The notes: generated by a model from the sequence alone, not told the origin. Counted from the first letter of the stretch, positions 7,622 to 17,266 are shown. The stretch is DNA of 61,952 nucleotides from an uncultured Patescibacteria group bacterium (GCA_938041505.1 CALITC010000002.1:1-61952); one strand, 5' to 3'. Made by a program: numbers and translations.

Positions 7622-8476
7622 ATGAAAATTGCTGTTCTTGGTAAAGGTGGAAGCGGCAAATCGAGTCTCTCTTGGCTGCTCATCAAGCAGCTGCTTGCAA
7701 ATAGCGATAGTGTGTTGGCTATTGATGCGGACCATAATATGGATCTAATGGTTAATCTTGGGTTGAATACCCCGCCAGAGATTACTGTTGCTCAGTCTGA
7801 TAAAGATTTTCGATCAACTGTATTGTTGGATCAGACAGCGAATTATAAGCAATTATCTAAAAAAAGCTTATCAGATCTACCTATTATCTCTATACGTGAG
7901 AATGAATTTATTAGTAAGTATTCTGAAAAGGTTGATTCGCAACTAACCTTCATGAATGGTGGCTTGGGATATGATCAGGTGCTATTCGGAAATAAATGTG
8001 CTCACGGGCACCTCTCACCACTCAAATACATGTTACCACTTATCAATCTCAAAGATAATGAGATGGTCGTCATTGATTCGGTAGCTGGCATAGATATGGT
8101 TAATTTCGGCTTATACGCCGGAGTTGATGCAATTATTGTTGTAGTAAATAATCACCCGCATAGTGTCCGAGTTTTGGAGCAGATTATCAGAGCAAACGAC
8201 ACAATCGCTACTCCGGTTTATTGTGTAATCAATAAATACGATCCTGATAAAGACGGTCAATTTTTAAATATGATGAGAGAAACTTACCCTTCTACCTTGC
8301 TAGGAATAATCGGTTATGATGAGGCTATTCTTAAACTTGATTACAATATGATTTCTTCGGCTATTAAAGAAAATTTGCAGCAGATTATTGACCACCTCCC
8401 TGCACCGCTATCAAGAGAAGAGGCTTGGAGCAAAGTAGCAAGGATTGATGAATTGAAGCTTTCAGGAGTAGTTTAA
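7622..8476 (+). CDS. CooC/MinD-type P-loop ATPase
   Basis: 284 residues of the SIMIBI (ParA/MinD/CooC) class. The deviant Walker A is GKGGSGKSSLS at residues 7-17, followed by the switch AIDADHNMDLMVNLG and a later VVIDSVAGIDMVNFG (the usual 'vvDt.aG' Walker B region). The nucleotide-specificity region is CVINKYDPDKD. CooC-like members mature nickel or other metal enzymes or act as iron-sulfur scaffolds, which fits the divergent Fur-family regulator, but no client enzyme such as CO dehydrogenase is visible here. The specific role is unknown. The following gene (8586) may be in the same unit. Confidence 0.8.
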   Translation: MKIAVLGKGGSGKSSLSWLLIKQLLANSDSVLAIDADHNMDLMVNLGLNTPPEITVAQSDKDFRSTVLLDQTANYKQLSKKSLSDLPIISIRENEFISKYSEKVDSQLTFMNGGLGYDQVLFGNKCAHGHLSPLKYMLPLINLKDNEMVVIDSVAGIDMVNFGLYAGVDAIIVVVNNHPHSVRVLEQIIRANDTIATPVYCVINKYDPDKDGQFLNMMRETYPSTLLGIIGYDEAILKLDYNMISSAIKENLQQIIDHLPAPLSREEAWSKVARIDELKLSGVV

Positions 8477-8585
8477 AATGCTTATATATACGCACTGTAT
8501 TTACCAGGTACTGTTCAATTATTTGAAAGGCTCCTGGTGAATATATCGCCAATAAGTAAAATTACAAAAATAAAGAGGTGTAACC

Positions 8586-9269
8586 ATGTGTTCTATTAAC
8601 GAAAATAGGCCGCAGCGACCATTAGATCAATTAGATGTAATAGAAGTATGCAATTATTATGGAATCGATCTTCAATTTGGTCAGCTTATTTACAAAGCGA
8701 TTACAGACCACCTGGTTCCGAAAATCGCGAACTTTGTGTTAATTTGCGACCTTATAAAAAGATTCTATGATGCTGACTATGGAAGAAATCAAGACTTTGG
8801 TCCTTGGATTCCACTTTCTGCAATATCACTAGATGGAACCAATACAAGGTATCTTACTCCTGCGATGGAGGTCTTTGAGAATGCGTTCGTTCATTTCAAT
8901 ATGTCCAAAAGAAATATTGATTTATTGAATGAAGTCCTCGCCGAAGAAGGTATACAATTAGTCACGTGTTTCTGTTGTTGCCTTACTGTCCTACCTACTT
9001 CAAAAGTTGAGTGTTTCTTGAATTCTAAGATTCACCTTACTCGTAACTTTGTGAGATCTGTGGCTGATTCGACAGAAGCTCCAATTTTTAAGGTGGGATC
9101 ATTCGATGAAATATCTACCACAATAGATATGGGCAGCTCTGAGAGACAAGCTTACAGTAGAATGGAAGAAATTCTCTCACGATTGCCATGCAGAGAAGTG
9201 CCTTCGATCTCTCAAGATTATCTTGATTATTTATTATCAATTGATGACAAGGCATTGGTTGCCGTATAA
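8586..9269 (+). CDS. Protein of unknown function downstream of CooC-like ATPase
   Basis: 227 residues, no signal peptide or membrane helix. A clear ribosome-binding site (AGAGGTG) precedes the ATG. Notable features are a cysteine cluster CFCCCLTVL near residue 125 and a predicted helical fold. It follows the ATPase gene by 109 bp and ends in a good terminator. No family is recognised. The cysteine cluster and the metal-regulator/ATPase neighbours make a metal-linked role conceivable, but that is inference only. Confidence 0.6.
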   Translation: MCSINENRPQRPLDQLDVIEVCNYYGIDLQFGQLIYKAITDHLVPKIANFVLICDLIKRFYDADYGRNQDFGPWIPLSAISLDGTNTRYLTPAMEVFENAFVHFNMSKRNIDLLNEVLAEEGIQLVTCFCCCLTVLPTSKVECFLNSKIHLTRNFVRSVADSTEAPIFKVGSFDEISTTIDMGSSERQAYSRMEEILSRLPCREVPSISQDYLDYLLSIDDKALVAV

Positions 9270-9303
9270 CAGATTGTTTTTAGTGAGATTAATAATTTAT
9301 TTA

Positions 9304-9333
9304 CCTCACCTGTGTATCTCAGGTGGGTTTTTT
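9304..9333 (+). terminator. Rho-independent terminator after 8586-9269 gene
   Basis: Stem CTCACCTG (9305-9312) with CAGGTGGG (9320-9327), loop of 7, then six T. Confidence 0.8.
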
Positions 9334-9457
9334 ATCTATATAAAAAAAAGAAACCTATACATGGATGGTTTCTATAGCCTGACAGAGTAATTGTCTTATA
9401 CGTAAAATTGTAGATAAATTATTAGGTATTTCACCTGATCAACACTAATATAGTATA

Positions 9458-10099
9458 TCAGTTATTTTTTAGCTCGTAGCTCAAACTAGCTATTTCGAAA
9501 ATTATGTTATCCTCACTATCTAGCGTCAGTAACATAACCTTATCACCAAGCAAGATTCTATCTTTTGATTCTAAATCTATACGATCTAAGACAAACGGAT
9601 CGTCTATAGCAGGTAATTTGTTTTTGATAGCAAGATCATCAAAAGCAACTTCCCTTGTCGATACTTCACTTGCTCTGCTTTCAAATAAACTCTGTATTTT
9701 CTCATCTGGTTTTATAAGCATGTACCAATTGGATGGCGCAAAAAAACCATGTTTGGGATTATAAAAGAACGATCCCAAGAGAGCCTCTGCACTCGGTTTT
9801 ACTGTTGCAGTGCGGATCTGGGCAATATCAGACGTATACACCTCCCAGGATTTGATACATTCCAAGATTTCGTCAAACACACTAGGATCAAAACAAAGGT
9901 GCTTTATTGATAGGTTGTCTGGCCTATGAATTGCTAAGCATTTCTCAATATACTCTTGTTTATCTTGTGGAGAGTTTAACCTCTTTAACCCACTTCCAAG
10001 ACTTCTTATGGCTGACACCCTTCTCGTTACGTAACCCCAATGGGTGCTATCATTGCAGCCTCCTAAACCATTATTGATTTGTTCTAACAACAAACTCAT
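9458..10099 (-). CDS. Hypothetical protein
   Basis: 213 residues, soluble, no signal peptide. It starts with ATG at 10099 and ends in TGA. The N-terminal half is helical. The C-terminal part (from about 165) alternates short strands and acidic turns (DDPFVLDRIDLESKDRILLG). Neighbours are unrelated: a plus-strand gene with its own terminator to the left, a NUDIX gene to the right. No family recognised, no functional clue. Confidence 0.55.
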   Translation of the reverse strand: MSLLLEQINNGLGGCNDSTHWGYVTRRVSAIRSLGSGLKRLNSPQDKQEYIEKCLAIHRPDNLSIKHLCFDPSVFDEILECIKSWEVYTSDIAQIRTATVKPSAEALLGSFFYNPKHGFFAPSNWYMLIKPDEKIQSLFESRASEVSTREVAFDDLAIKNKLPAIDDPFVLDRIDLESKDRILLGDKVMLLTLDSEDNIIFEIASLSYELKNN

Positions 10100-10219
10100 T
10101 AATACTATACTCCAATGTTATATCTGTATTTTACCTTTATGAGGTGGAATTTTTGCTTCCCTTAGTTTACATTAACATAGTTTTTATAACTTTGCAACTT
10201 AATTGCATTTATTCTTCAA

Positions 10220-10693
10220 TTATTTTAATTGAGCTTGTATAAGCTGGCTAAATTCTTCTACGTATTTAATTACGTTTTCTTTAGTATAGAGTTCTTTGAC
10301 TTCATCGATATCATACCAACCAAATTCTACACTTTCCCCTTCTCCCGGAATAATGTCTAATTTTTCGTCGATAATTCCTGCGAAGGTTAAGTCGTAATGA
10401 AAGTGATTTGGAGTTACCTCGTTGCGCTGGATGTGAATGGGTTGATGACAGTTTTCTTTTACTGGCACCAGATATGCCGGGAATTCAATTTGCTTTTGGA
10501 TTAAGCCAGTCTCTTCCTGCACTTCTCTAAGTGCGGCGTCAAAATAATATTCGTTATCATCGACATGGCCACCTGGTGGGAACCAGAACCCTAACTTCTT
10601 ATGTTTTATAAGGAAGGTTTTCGTACCCTCTGAGTTGAAAAGAAAAGTTGTTGTAGAAAAATGATGAATCGGATTATTACTATTTTCAAGCAT
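10220..10693 (-). CDS. NUDIX hydrolase
   Basis: 157 residues. The complete Nudix box GHVDDNEYYFDAAL followed by REVQEETGL fits Gx5Ex7REUxEExGU. It hydrolyses a nucleoside diphosphate linked to another moiety; the substrate cannot be told from the sequence. The flanking region PVKENCHQPIHIQRNEVTPN and the C-terminal acidic motif EGESVEFGWYDIDEV are typical of MutT-like enzymes. It is preceded by a 70-bp gap from the MNT gene on the same strand and may be a separate unit. Confidence 0.9.
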   Translation of the reverse strand: MLENSNNPIHHFSTTTFLFNSEGTKTFLIKHKKLGFWFPPGGHVDDNEYYFDAALREVQEETGLIQKQIEFPAYLVPVKENCHQPIHIQRNEVTPNHFHYDLTFAGIIDEKLDIIPGEGESVEFGWYDIDEVKELYTKENVIKYVEEFSQLIQAQLK

Positions 10694-10764
10694 ATAAAAA
10701 CCTTCCTTAAAATCAAACTCTTGGCAAGAGTAGCCTTAATTAGAGTTCTGAGTAATTACTTCCT

Positions 10765-11079
10765 TTACTCAAAATTGATCTGAACACCTTCTTTTTCAAT
10801 ATTTTGTCTAAGTTGTTGATTTGTAAGCTCATCCCAGAATACTACATCTACGTTATACGGAATACTCACATCTTCCCAAATTGTTGCTATCAAAGCTCGA
10901 CTTCTCCTAGACATTCTTCCGGAGAGTGGATAAAAGCACATATCTATATCAGAAAATTTTTGATAATCCCCGCGAGCTCTGGAACCAAATATTATTATTT
11001 TTTGGTTTTTTTCCCTGAACGGGGCAAGAATTAAAATAATGTTATCCCAATAATGTTGTGGAATTCCAAATTTATTCAT
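10765..11079 (-). CDS. MNT-family nucleotidyltransferase, antitoxin of HEPN/MNT pair
   Basis: 104 residues, minimal nucleotidyltransferase of the DNA polymerase-beta superfamily. The catalytic motif is GSRARGDYQKFSDID (GSx10DxD). Further acidic residues (NVDVVFWDE) supply the third carboxylate. Its start overlaps the end of the HEPN gene by 8 bp, the classical HEPN/MNT arrangement. In characterised pairs the MNT protein adds AMP to a tyrosine of the HEPN toxin and so neutralises it. Confidence 0.88.
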   Translation of the reverse strand: MNKFGIPQHYWDNIILILAPFREKNQKIIIFGSRARGDYQKFSDIDMCFYPLSGRMSRRSRALIATIWEDVSIPYNVDVVFWDELTNQQLRQNIEKEGVQINFE

Positions 11080-11467
11080 ATTTCTGCTTGATCTGTTTTA
11101 TAAACTTTACAAATAGGTCTATGTACTCTCTTTCTATAAGTTGCACAATCTGCGCACTTAACTCCAGATCATAAATATGAGTGGATTCGTTACGTGTTTT
11201 TACTAGCAATAGCCAACTCTCATCATCAATAATCTTTGTTATTAAGGCATCTTTGATTACGGATCTAGGTGAGCTGGCACCAACTATTCCCTCGTGTTCC
11301 AAAATATCTTTCATCAGCTTCCAAGATAGCTCAAAAGCCAGTTCAAAGTGCTTCACCACACCAGATTCCTCGATCGGTGATAGTTTATTAGTAAAGTTAA
11401 TTTGCTCAAGTACCTTCACCACCCTAGTAAGATTGTGTAATCTTTGTTTTATTTTTGATATAGTCAT
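11072..11467 (-). CDS. HEPN-domain protein, toxin of HEPN/MNT pair
   Basis: 131 residues, all-helical HEPN (HI0074-like, nucleotidyltransferase substrate-binding) protein. Near residue 91 is RNESTHIYD, which fits the RNase motif Rx4H and also the extended Rx4HxY motif whose tyrosine is AMPylated by the partner MNT antitoxin in studied HepT/MntA systems. It is the first gene of a two-gene operon overlapping MNT by 8 bp. It is likely a toxin-antitoxin locus; the toxin would be an RNase acting on cellular RNA. Confidence 0.85.
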   Translation of the reverse strand: MTISKIKQRLHNLTRVVKVLEQINFTNKLSPIEESGVVKHFELAFELSWKLMKDILEHEGIVGASSPRSVIKDALITKIIDDESWLLLVKTRNESTHIYDLELSAQIVQLIEREYIDLFVKFIKQIKQKYE

Positions 11468-11501
11468 TTGATACTAGATTAGGTGTCTATCGCATGTTTT
11501 G

Positions 11502-12671
11502 TCAATTTTCTTGGTGTAGTCTACTACCCATTCTTTGTGGATTAATTCCTTCACTTTTTAGCATTGCTGGATAGACAGTTGTCAGGTAATGAACAAATGT
11601 TTTTTTGGATGGTTCATGCTTCATTTTCTGCACGAACTCTAACTTTTCAATATTGTTATACTCACAAAAATTTTTAATAGCTTTTTCAATTAAATTAGAA
11701 TGCATATTATTGAAAGATTTTTTTTCTGGACTAAAAGACGTCCATAGCCCAGTTATCGGCTCACCTTCACTATCTACCATTTGATTTGCTAGACTAAAGC
11801 CGTCTTCAAAATACTCTTTATTTTCTTGGCAATATTTAGCTATAATCTTGGCCATAACTTTTTTTGATTGTTCACCCGCATAGAATAATATTCGATCAGT
11901 TTGCTTAGCTTTTGCCGAATAATCGTTTGTCCTGAAGAAGTTTGGTATTTTTGTTTCTAGGCCATTCTCGTTAATTTCTTCTGTTTTTTCTAGTAGACTG
12001 ATAATATCGGACCATACTTTGTATAAATTCTCCAACTTGGGCTTTAGATAGAATCTTGTTGTGATATCTTCTCGATTATTAACACCTTCACTTACCGGTG
12101 TAACAGTATATACCAACCAGTTATTTATTTGATCACCATTAGGATTGGTAAATTCGTGAACGTTACCTTCTTTACTATGCCACCCGCCACCTTTGAACCC
12201 TTTCATTTTTTTATCAAATGCACTTGCAAACTTCTCTGTTTCTTCTGCCACTCTTAACAGTTTCGGGTCATTATAAATATAATTGATAGGATCACTATAC
12301 TCTTTCGGTTCTTTGATTTTTTGAGTAAGTATATTATATATATTCTCGCGCGGATTGGCCTGCATTTGACTTATTATCCACTCCACCTTATCTTCAGTTA
12401 ATGTGTTTTCTGTTTCAATATTTATTTGCTCTTGATTTGTTTCATAATTATCAATATTTTGGATGATGTTATATAGCTCACCTTCTTCAATACCTGCTTT
12501 ACTTAGTTGTCCAAGATATACTGATCTTGACATCTGTGTCTCTTTCCTCGAATGATATACAAACTCAAGAATTCTTTTCTTGCTGACTGAACCCTTTTGG
12601 TATAGCTTGATTAAACCTTTGATATCTCTTATTACCTCTGAATGAGAGTAGGAACTTATTTTTTCTTTCAT
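11502..12671 (-). CDS. Large soluble protein of unknown function
   Basis: 389 residues, no signal peptide or membrane segments. Residues 1-80 are helical and basic. A middle part contains a Gly/Trp-rich segment (MKGFKGGGWHSKEGNVHEF, near residue 160) and the C-terminus is helical and Lys-rich. It starts 13 bp after the natural end of the disrupted SGNH hydrolase gene and so probably belongs to the metG-hydrolase transcript. It ends in TGA, 35 bp before the HEPN gene. No family recognised. Confidence 0.6.
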   Translation of the reverse strand: MKEKISSYSHSEVIRDIKGLIKLYQKGSVSKKRILEFVYHSRKETQMSRSVYLGQLSKAGIEEGELYNIIQNIDNYETNQEQINIETENTLTEDKVEWIISQMQANPRENIYNILTQKIKEPKEYSDPINYIYNDPKLLRVAEETEKFASAFDKKMKGFKGGGWHSKEGNVHEFTNPNGDQINNWLVYTVTPVSEGVNNREDITTRFYLKPKLENLYKVWSDIISLLEKTEEINENGLETKIPNFFRTNDYSAKAKQTDRILFYAGEQSKKVMAKIIAKYCQENKEYFEDGFSLANQMVDSEGEPITGLWTSFSPEKKSFNNMHSNLIEKAIKNFCEYNNIEKLEFVQKMKHEPSKKTFVHYLTTVYPAMLKSEGINPQRMGSRLHQEN

Positions 12672-12683
12672 GATCTAATTATA

Positions 12684-13374
12684 TCATATATAATATATAT
12701 TGTCAGTATTTTTTCTGCTGTAAATCGTTATTGATTTTATTAGTACTTGATAAATTTTCACATGCCCTGACTCTATTGGATGCAGGCCATCTTCTTTATC
12801 AATATCTTCTTTTGGATCAATATTTTTGATATATCTATATACTGCACATGTTCGAATTTTGAAGCAATTACTCGCAGTGTATCATTATACAAATCGACAT
12901 CTTCTTGAATTCTTGTAAATCCCCTACTGTCCGGTACTTTTGATCTCTGTTCGTTTAGCGGAGTAATTGAACAAAGCAAAACACTACCTCTTCCAGAATT
13001 GATTCCATGGAACCGATTAATTATTTTCGTAATATTTTTTTTGTAGCTGCGAATGTCTGCTTTGTATTTTCCGGTTTGTTTATCTTTGGCTATATCATTT
13101 GAGCCTACTGATATAATCACAATTGAACTCTTATTTGAATTCCAGCGAGAAGTAAATTCTGACTCGACTCTATCCAACAGTTGTGAAGAGGTGTTTCCGC
13201 TTATATCGAGATTAAAAATACGTCTAAATGAAGATTTTTCCACAAATTCTTGATGATGAAATATTTTTTTAACCGCGATACCCAGCCTCCTTCTGGGTCA
13301 TTCAAACCAAATAATATACTGTCTCCAAAGGCAAAAATTTCTTGCTTCTTAAGCTTGTGGTTTATTTTTCTAAC
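12684..13374 (-). pseudogene. SGNH/GDSL-type hydrolase, split by two frameshifts
   Basis: All the family blocks are present but in three different frames. Block I is FAFGDSILFG (near 13329-13300), block III is VGSNDIAKD with neighbouring SITPL in the middle ORF (12773-13243), and block V is DGLHP (near 12790-12776), carrying the catalytic Asp/His. The joins fall at an A7 run (about 13262-13270) and an A5 run (about 12823-12828). Adding one A to each restores a single frame ending in TGA at 12684. No normal start codon is visible in the first frame after the stop at 13375. It would be a lipase/esterase-like enzyme acting on small esters. Either decayed or carrying sequencing errors at homopolymers. 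Confidence 0.75.
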
Positions 13375-14858
13375 TCACCTTCGACTTTTTGGAATAATGG
13401 TTTGGCTTTTGTAATCTGCGCTGCGGTTACTGAATTAATTATTGACTCTCCTGTTTGAGGTAAGAAAATACTTAACACTTCAGCCATATCTCGTAGCAAT
13501 ACAGCCATTTCAGTCAGGATTCTTTTTGTCCCGGCTAGATCAGTCTTAGCCAAAGTCCACGGGGCAGTTTTTTCTAGGTATTCGTTGCCATATCGAGCTC
13601 CTTCTAGCACTACTTCCAGCCCTCCACGAGGATCTAGATCGAGTAGATTTGTGTACGCCTGGCCGAAGTCAAACGGCTTTTCGCTTATGGAATCTAGGTC
13701 TACGACCCCATCAAAATATTTTACAATCAGCGTAGTTACACGCATCAGAAGATTACCAATATTGTTGGCCAGGTGAGCGTTGTAGCTATCGATCATATTA
13801 TTCATATCGAAGTTGGTATCGCCGTCGACATTGACTTCATGAAGCATTAAGAATCTTGTCCCCTCTATTCCAAAAAGCTCTTCCATTTGTCCTGGTGCAA
13901 TACCGTTGCCTAACGACTTCGAGAATTTGCGGCCATCGGCGTCATTGATGAGCCCGTGAGCGAGCACGCGTTCAGGCAAAGGTAAGTCGAGACTGGCTAA
14001 CATAGCTATGAAGATAACCACATGGAACTTGGCGATCTCTTTGGATACATACATTAGATTGATTGGCAGGTTCTCTTGCAAGTCCTTCAGAATTTCACCC
14101 TGGAAATCCTCTGCTTGGTGTGGGAATTCTCGTATTTTGTCGATTGTCTCTGGGTTTATCAAGGCAGTTAGATAGTTTACTAGGGCTTCGAACCACACAT
14201 ACATGACTTGGGTTTCATCACCTGGCACTGGCACTCCCCAAGGAAGGCGTTTTTGCTCGCGAGATATAGAGATATCTTGAAGATCCTTAATAAAATTAGT
14301 GTATTCTTTGGCTATATATTCTGGACGGATTTCGGCCTCTTTGAGATATTCGCCAATCAGTTCTTGGAAGTCAGATAACCTGAAGAAATAATTCTCTTCT
14401 TCCATTTTGATTAATTCTGAGTGATGGACCGGGCACTTACCATCCACAAGCTGGCTTGGTGCATAAAAATCTTCACACCCCTTACAGTATAGACCAGAGT
14501 AGGATTTTTTGTAGATTAAGTCTTGGTTTTGTAGAAGCCGCCAGATAGCCTGCGCAACAATATGGTGGCGTGGAGATGAAGTGTGTACAAAGTCGGAGTG
14601 TCGTACTTCGTACTTGTCCCAAAGGTTTTCGAAATTCTGAGCAAGCTCATCCACAAATTCTTTGGGCTTCTTCCCTTCTTCGAGAGCCTTCTCGTATATT
14701 TTCAACCCGTGCTGATCTACGCCCATCGTCATGAAAACCCCTTCGTTACTCACTCGCTGATAAAACCTGCGCATAGTATCAGCAAAAATACCCTCAAGGA
14801 GGTGGCCAAGATGAGGGTTGGCGTTAGTATAAGGAATTGGTGTAGTAATCAGGTACAT
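13362..14858 (-). CDS. metG: Methionyl-tRNA synthetase
   Basis: Charges tRNA-Met, class I synthetase. 498 residues, the short form without the C-terminal tRNA-binding domain. The HIGH motif is HLGH at 16-19 after TPIPYTNANP. The zinc-knuckle region contains CKGC and CPVH. The KMSKS motif is KFSKS, within GRKFSKSLGN near residue 314. The specificity segment VMYVWFEALVNYLTAL is present. It starts with ATG at 14858 and ends in TAA where the SGNH hydrolase frame begins, so the two are in one transcript. Confidence 0.97.
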   Translation of the reverse strand: MYLITTPIPYTNANPHLGHLLEGIFADTMRRFYQRVSNEGVFMTMGVDQHGLKIYEKALEEGKKPKEFVDELAQNFENLWDKYEVRHSDFVHTSSPRHHIVAQAIWRLLQNQDLIYKKSYSGLYCKGCEDFYAPSQLVDGKCPVHHSELIKMEEENYFFRLSDFQELIGEYLKEAEIRPEYIAKEYTNFIKDLQDISISREQKRLPWGVPVPGDETQVMYVWFEALVNYLTALINPETIDKIREFPHQAEDFQGEILKDLQENLPINLMYVSKEIAKFHVVIFIAMLASLDLPLPERVLAHGLINDADGRKFSKSLGNGIAPGQMEELFGIEGTRFLMLHEVNVDGDTNFDMNNMIDSYNAHLANNIGNLLMRVTTLIVKYFDGVVDLDSISEKPFDFGQAYTNLLDLDPRGGLEVVLEGARYGNEYLEKTAPWTLAKTDLAGTKRILTEMAVLLRDMAEVLSIFLPQTGESIINSVTAAQITKAKPLFQKVEGELEK

Positions 14859-14950
14859 ATGACGAATTTATACCTTAATTATTAGGTAAAGTCAATGTTG
14901 TTAGTCCTTGACTTACGGCCAGTCTCTCATCCAAGTTGGACTAGAAATTA

Positions 14951-15586
14951 TTACTTTTCCTGTTTAGTTAATTTAGATAGCTCTAGGATAAATTCTAAAA
15001 ATTCATCATAGGTAAACGATTCTCCGCTTTTATTGATTTCAGCCAAATAATTATGTACTTCAAAATCAGGTCTTTTCTTTTCATCAGCGCCGTAGTTATT
15101 TGGGTTCATATACTCTTCGTATAGACCACTAAGGTGGCTTTTATTTAGAATAAGCTCGGTATCATATCCTTCTTTCTTTATTCTATCTATCCATTTGTCG
15201 ATTTTTTGATGAAGTTGAATTATGCTATCTTCTTCATTGGCAGGAAGATCTTTAATACTTGCTAATAAACTATACACCATACTCACAAACAGTGTCCTTT
15301 CTTGAAATTTTATTAGGTTAGGATTATCTGTCCCTTCCTCTTTTTTCTGGATAAGAAGGGTTTTAAAAGCTTCAAGACTGATTGATTTAAGCATTTTTTT
15401 GTTTGCGCTTTGGAAGTCCAAAATTGGGACTGCTCCCACTTCTTTGAGGTCAGTAGAGATATGGACCATTGCGTGGTTGGTGAGATTTCTAACACCCATC
15501 ATCTCGTTAGGAGAGTCAAGATTGTTTTGTTTTGCTTCCTGAATATCTTTTTTTCGTGACGTATTTAGCTTTTCTCCATCGAACAT
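14951..15586 (-). CDS. Hypothetical helical protein
   Basis: 211 residues, charged and mostly helical, no signal peptide or membrane helix. It starts 10 bp after the distal stop (15596) of the disrupted gene upstream, which indicates tight operon packing before that gene was interrupted. It is the last gene of the long minus-strand cluster that begins with the membrane-protein module at 28 kb. No family recognised. Confidence 0.6.
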   Translation of the reverse strand: MFDGEKLNTSRKKDIQEAKQNNLDSPNEMMGVRNLTNHAMVHISTDLKEVGAVPILDFQSANKKMLKSISLEAFKTLLIQKKEEGTDNPNLIKFQERTLFVSMVYSLLASIKDLPANEEDSIIQLHQKIDKWIDRIKKEGYDTELILNKSHLSGLYEEYMNPNNYGADEKKRPDFEVHNYLAEINKSGESFTYDEFLEFILELSKLTKQEK

Positions 15587-15595
15587 ATATGTATA

Positions 15596-16471
15596 TTAGT
15601 TTTGCACCACCTCTTCTGTTGTATTTGTCTGGTCTACTGTGTCGGCTTTTTCAATAATTTCTTCGATGGACTGCTTGGCAATATTTCCTCCAGGAGTGCT
15701 AATTTCATTTTGGACTTATTGCCAGACTAGGTTAGTATCGATTTCATATTCTCCATTTTGGTTTTGTCTCGCTTCGAAATTCATATTGCCATTAATAATA
15801 CCATTAATTTTTTCACGCTCAATGTCTGTGATATTTCGGTTAGCAGTTTTTTCGAACGCGGTTTCTATTTTGTAGGTCAAGGTGTTGATCTGTTCTTCTT
15901 TGGTTTTTGGCTTTTCCTCTTCGTTTTTATTGGTGTGTTTGGCTTCTAGCTCGGCTATGGCTTTCTCTCCAATTTCTTGGCGAATTCTTGGCTTATCCCC
16001 TGCATAATGGGTCTGTCCTTTTTTGGTAAGTACGCCATTAGCTACGTAGCTCTGGTAAACTTGCTTGCTCACTTCGGAAAACTCTTTCTGTAAGTCTTGG
16101 TGAGGAATATTCGACTTTGCATGCAGCTCGTTGAGCTTATCGCCCTGCTCTTTCTCGATAATTTTGAGATTAGTCGTTTGAATAAATTCCTGAAGGTTTA
16201 TCTGGCGCTTGAGATCATGATTAAAAAACTCTTCTAAGTTCTCGATGGCAGCTTCAGCGACTTTGTGCATGTCATTCTCTCCATCAGTTTCGAGTAGTGT
16301 TCGGATAGCAATTTTTTCGATAACACCTTCGACTTCTGAGGTTGACCCCAGCTCTTGTTCTAGAGCCGGTCGATATTCTTCGAGCAATTGCTTGATTTCC
16401 TTACCTTTTGGCTGCTGAAGCAGCTCTTGTGGATTCTGAGCCCCTTCAAGTTTTTGTTCTGTGATAGACAT
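15596..16471 (-). pseudogene. Helical hypothetical protein interrupted by an in-frame TAA
   Basis: 251 residues from ATG at 16471 to TAA at 15718-15716. The same frame then stays open for 39 more codons (VQNEISTPGGNIAKQSIEEI and onward) to a second TAA at 15598-15596, only 10 bp before the next gene, and this tail continues the Glu/Gln-rich helical composition. The full protein would be about 290 residues. No domain recognised; residues 175-205 are a Lys/Glu-rich linker. Either a recent nonsense mutation, a base-call error, or a genuine end with a coding-like leader. The 251-residue part may still be functional. Confidence 0.55.
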
Positions 16472-16560
16472 ACTATAATTATAGCATGTTATTTATAATA
16501 TGTAAATTAATAAACCCCTTTTGTTAAGAGGTTTGTTTTATATATTTGGATTAAGAATAC

Positions 16561-17229
16561 TTAAGCATTTCCATTAATTTCTTCAATGAAACCCGCTAAA
16601 AATGATCTCATTCGTATTTCTCTGCTTGTGGCAATTTTCCTGGCCGAATCTGTATTCATGAGATCTTTAAGTTTGAATAATTTTTCGTAGCAATGATTAT
16701 ACCCCGTGCCATCGTGTGCTGCGTATTCTTCTGGGGTCATATTTTCTCTGACTTTGATTGCTGGATCGAAAAATTTTCTCCCACATTGAGTAACATACTC
16801 AATACACCTGACGAGGCCAATATAGCCTAAAGCATCTAGCCTATCTGCATCTTGAACAACCTTGGCTTCTAGACTAAGTAGATCTGATGACGTGGCTTTG
16901 CGAAAACTTATTTTCTCAACAATTTCACAGACACGCTTAATCGTCGCTTCGTCGGCACCTAGTTTAGGCAATTCTTGAGCTATGATTGTTGGCCCTACTT
17001 CTTGTCCGTTATTAAACTTAGCATCCCCAATATCGTGTAGAAGTGCAGCCAGCTCAACAATAATCGCATCAGCTTTAACTTCCTGATTAATTCGTTTAGC
17101 GTTACCGACAACACGCTGTACGTGATCCCATCCATGACCAGCTCCTTGGTTTTGAAGCCTGGATTTTACAAACTCTTGAACGTTATTAATTAATTCTGTG
17201 CTCATTGATGATTGCAATATTCTTTTCAC
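16561..17229 (-). CDS. HD-domain metal-dependent phosphohydrolase
   Basis: 222 residues. The HD-domain signature is visible: GWDHVQRVVGNAKRI (first His), LAALLHDIGDAKF (His-Asp pair), and VVQDADRLDALG (the second Asp), as in the YpgQ/YedJ-type subfamily that hydrolyses (deoxy)nucleoside triphosphates or related phosphate esters. Helical throughout. It lies in the minus-strand cluster, 37 bp after the 282-residue protein gene. The family is secure, the substrate is not. Confidence 0.9.
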   Translation of the reverse strand: MKRILQSSMSTELINNVQEFVKSRLQNQGAGHGWDHVQRVVGNAKRINQEVKADAIIVELAALLHDIGDAKFNNGQEVGPTIIAQELPKLGADEATIKRVCEIVEKISFRKATSSDLLSLEAKVVQDADRLDALGYIGLVRCIEYVTQCGRKFFDPAIKVRENMTPEEYAAHDGTGYNHCYEKLFKLKDLMNTDSARKIATSREIRMRSFLAGFIEEINGNA

Positions 17230-17266
17230 CAGAATAATACATACCTTACCTCGAAGAAGGTGTCAA

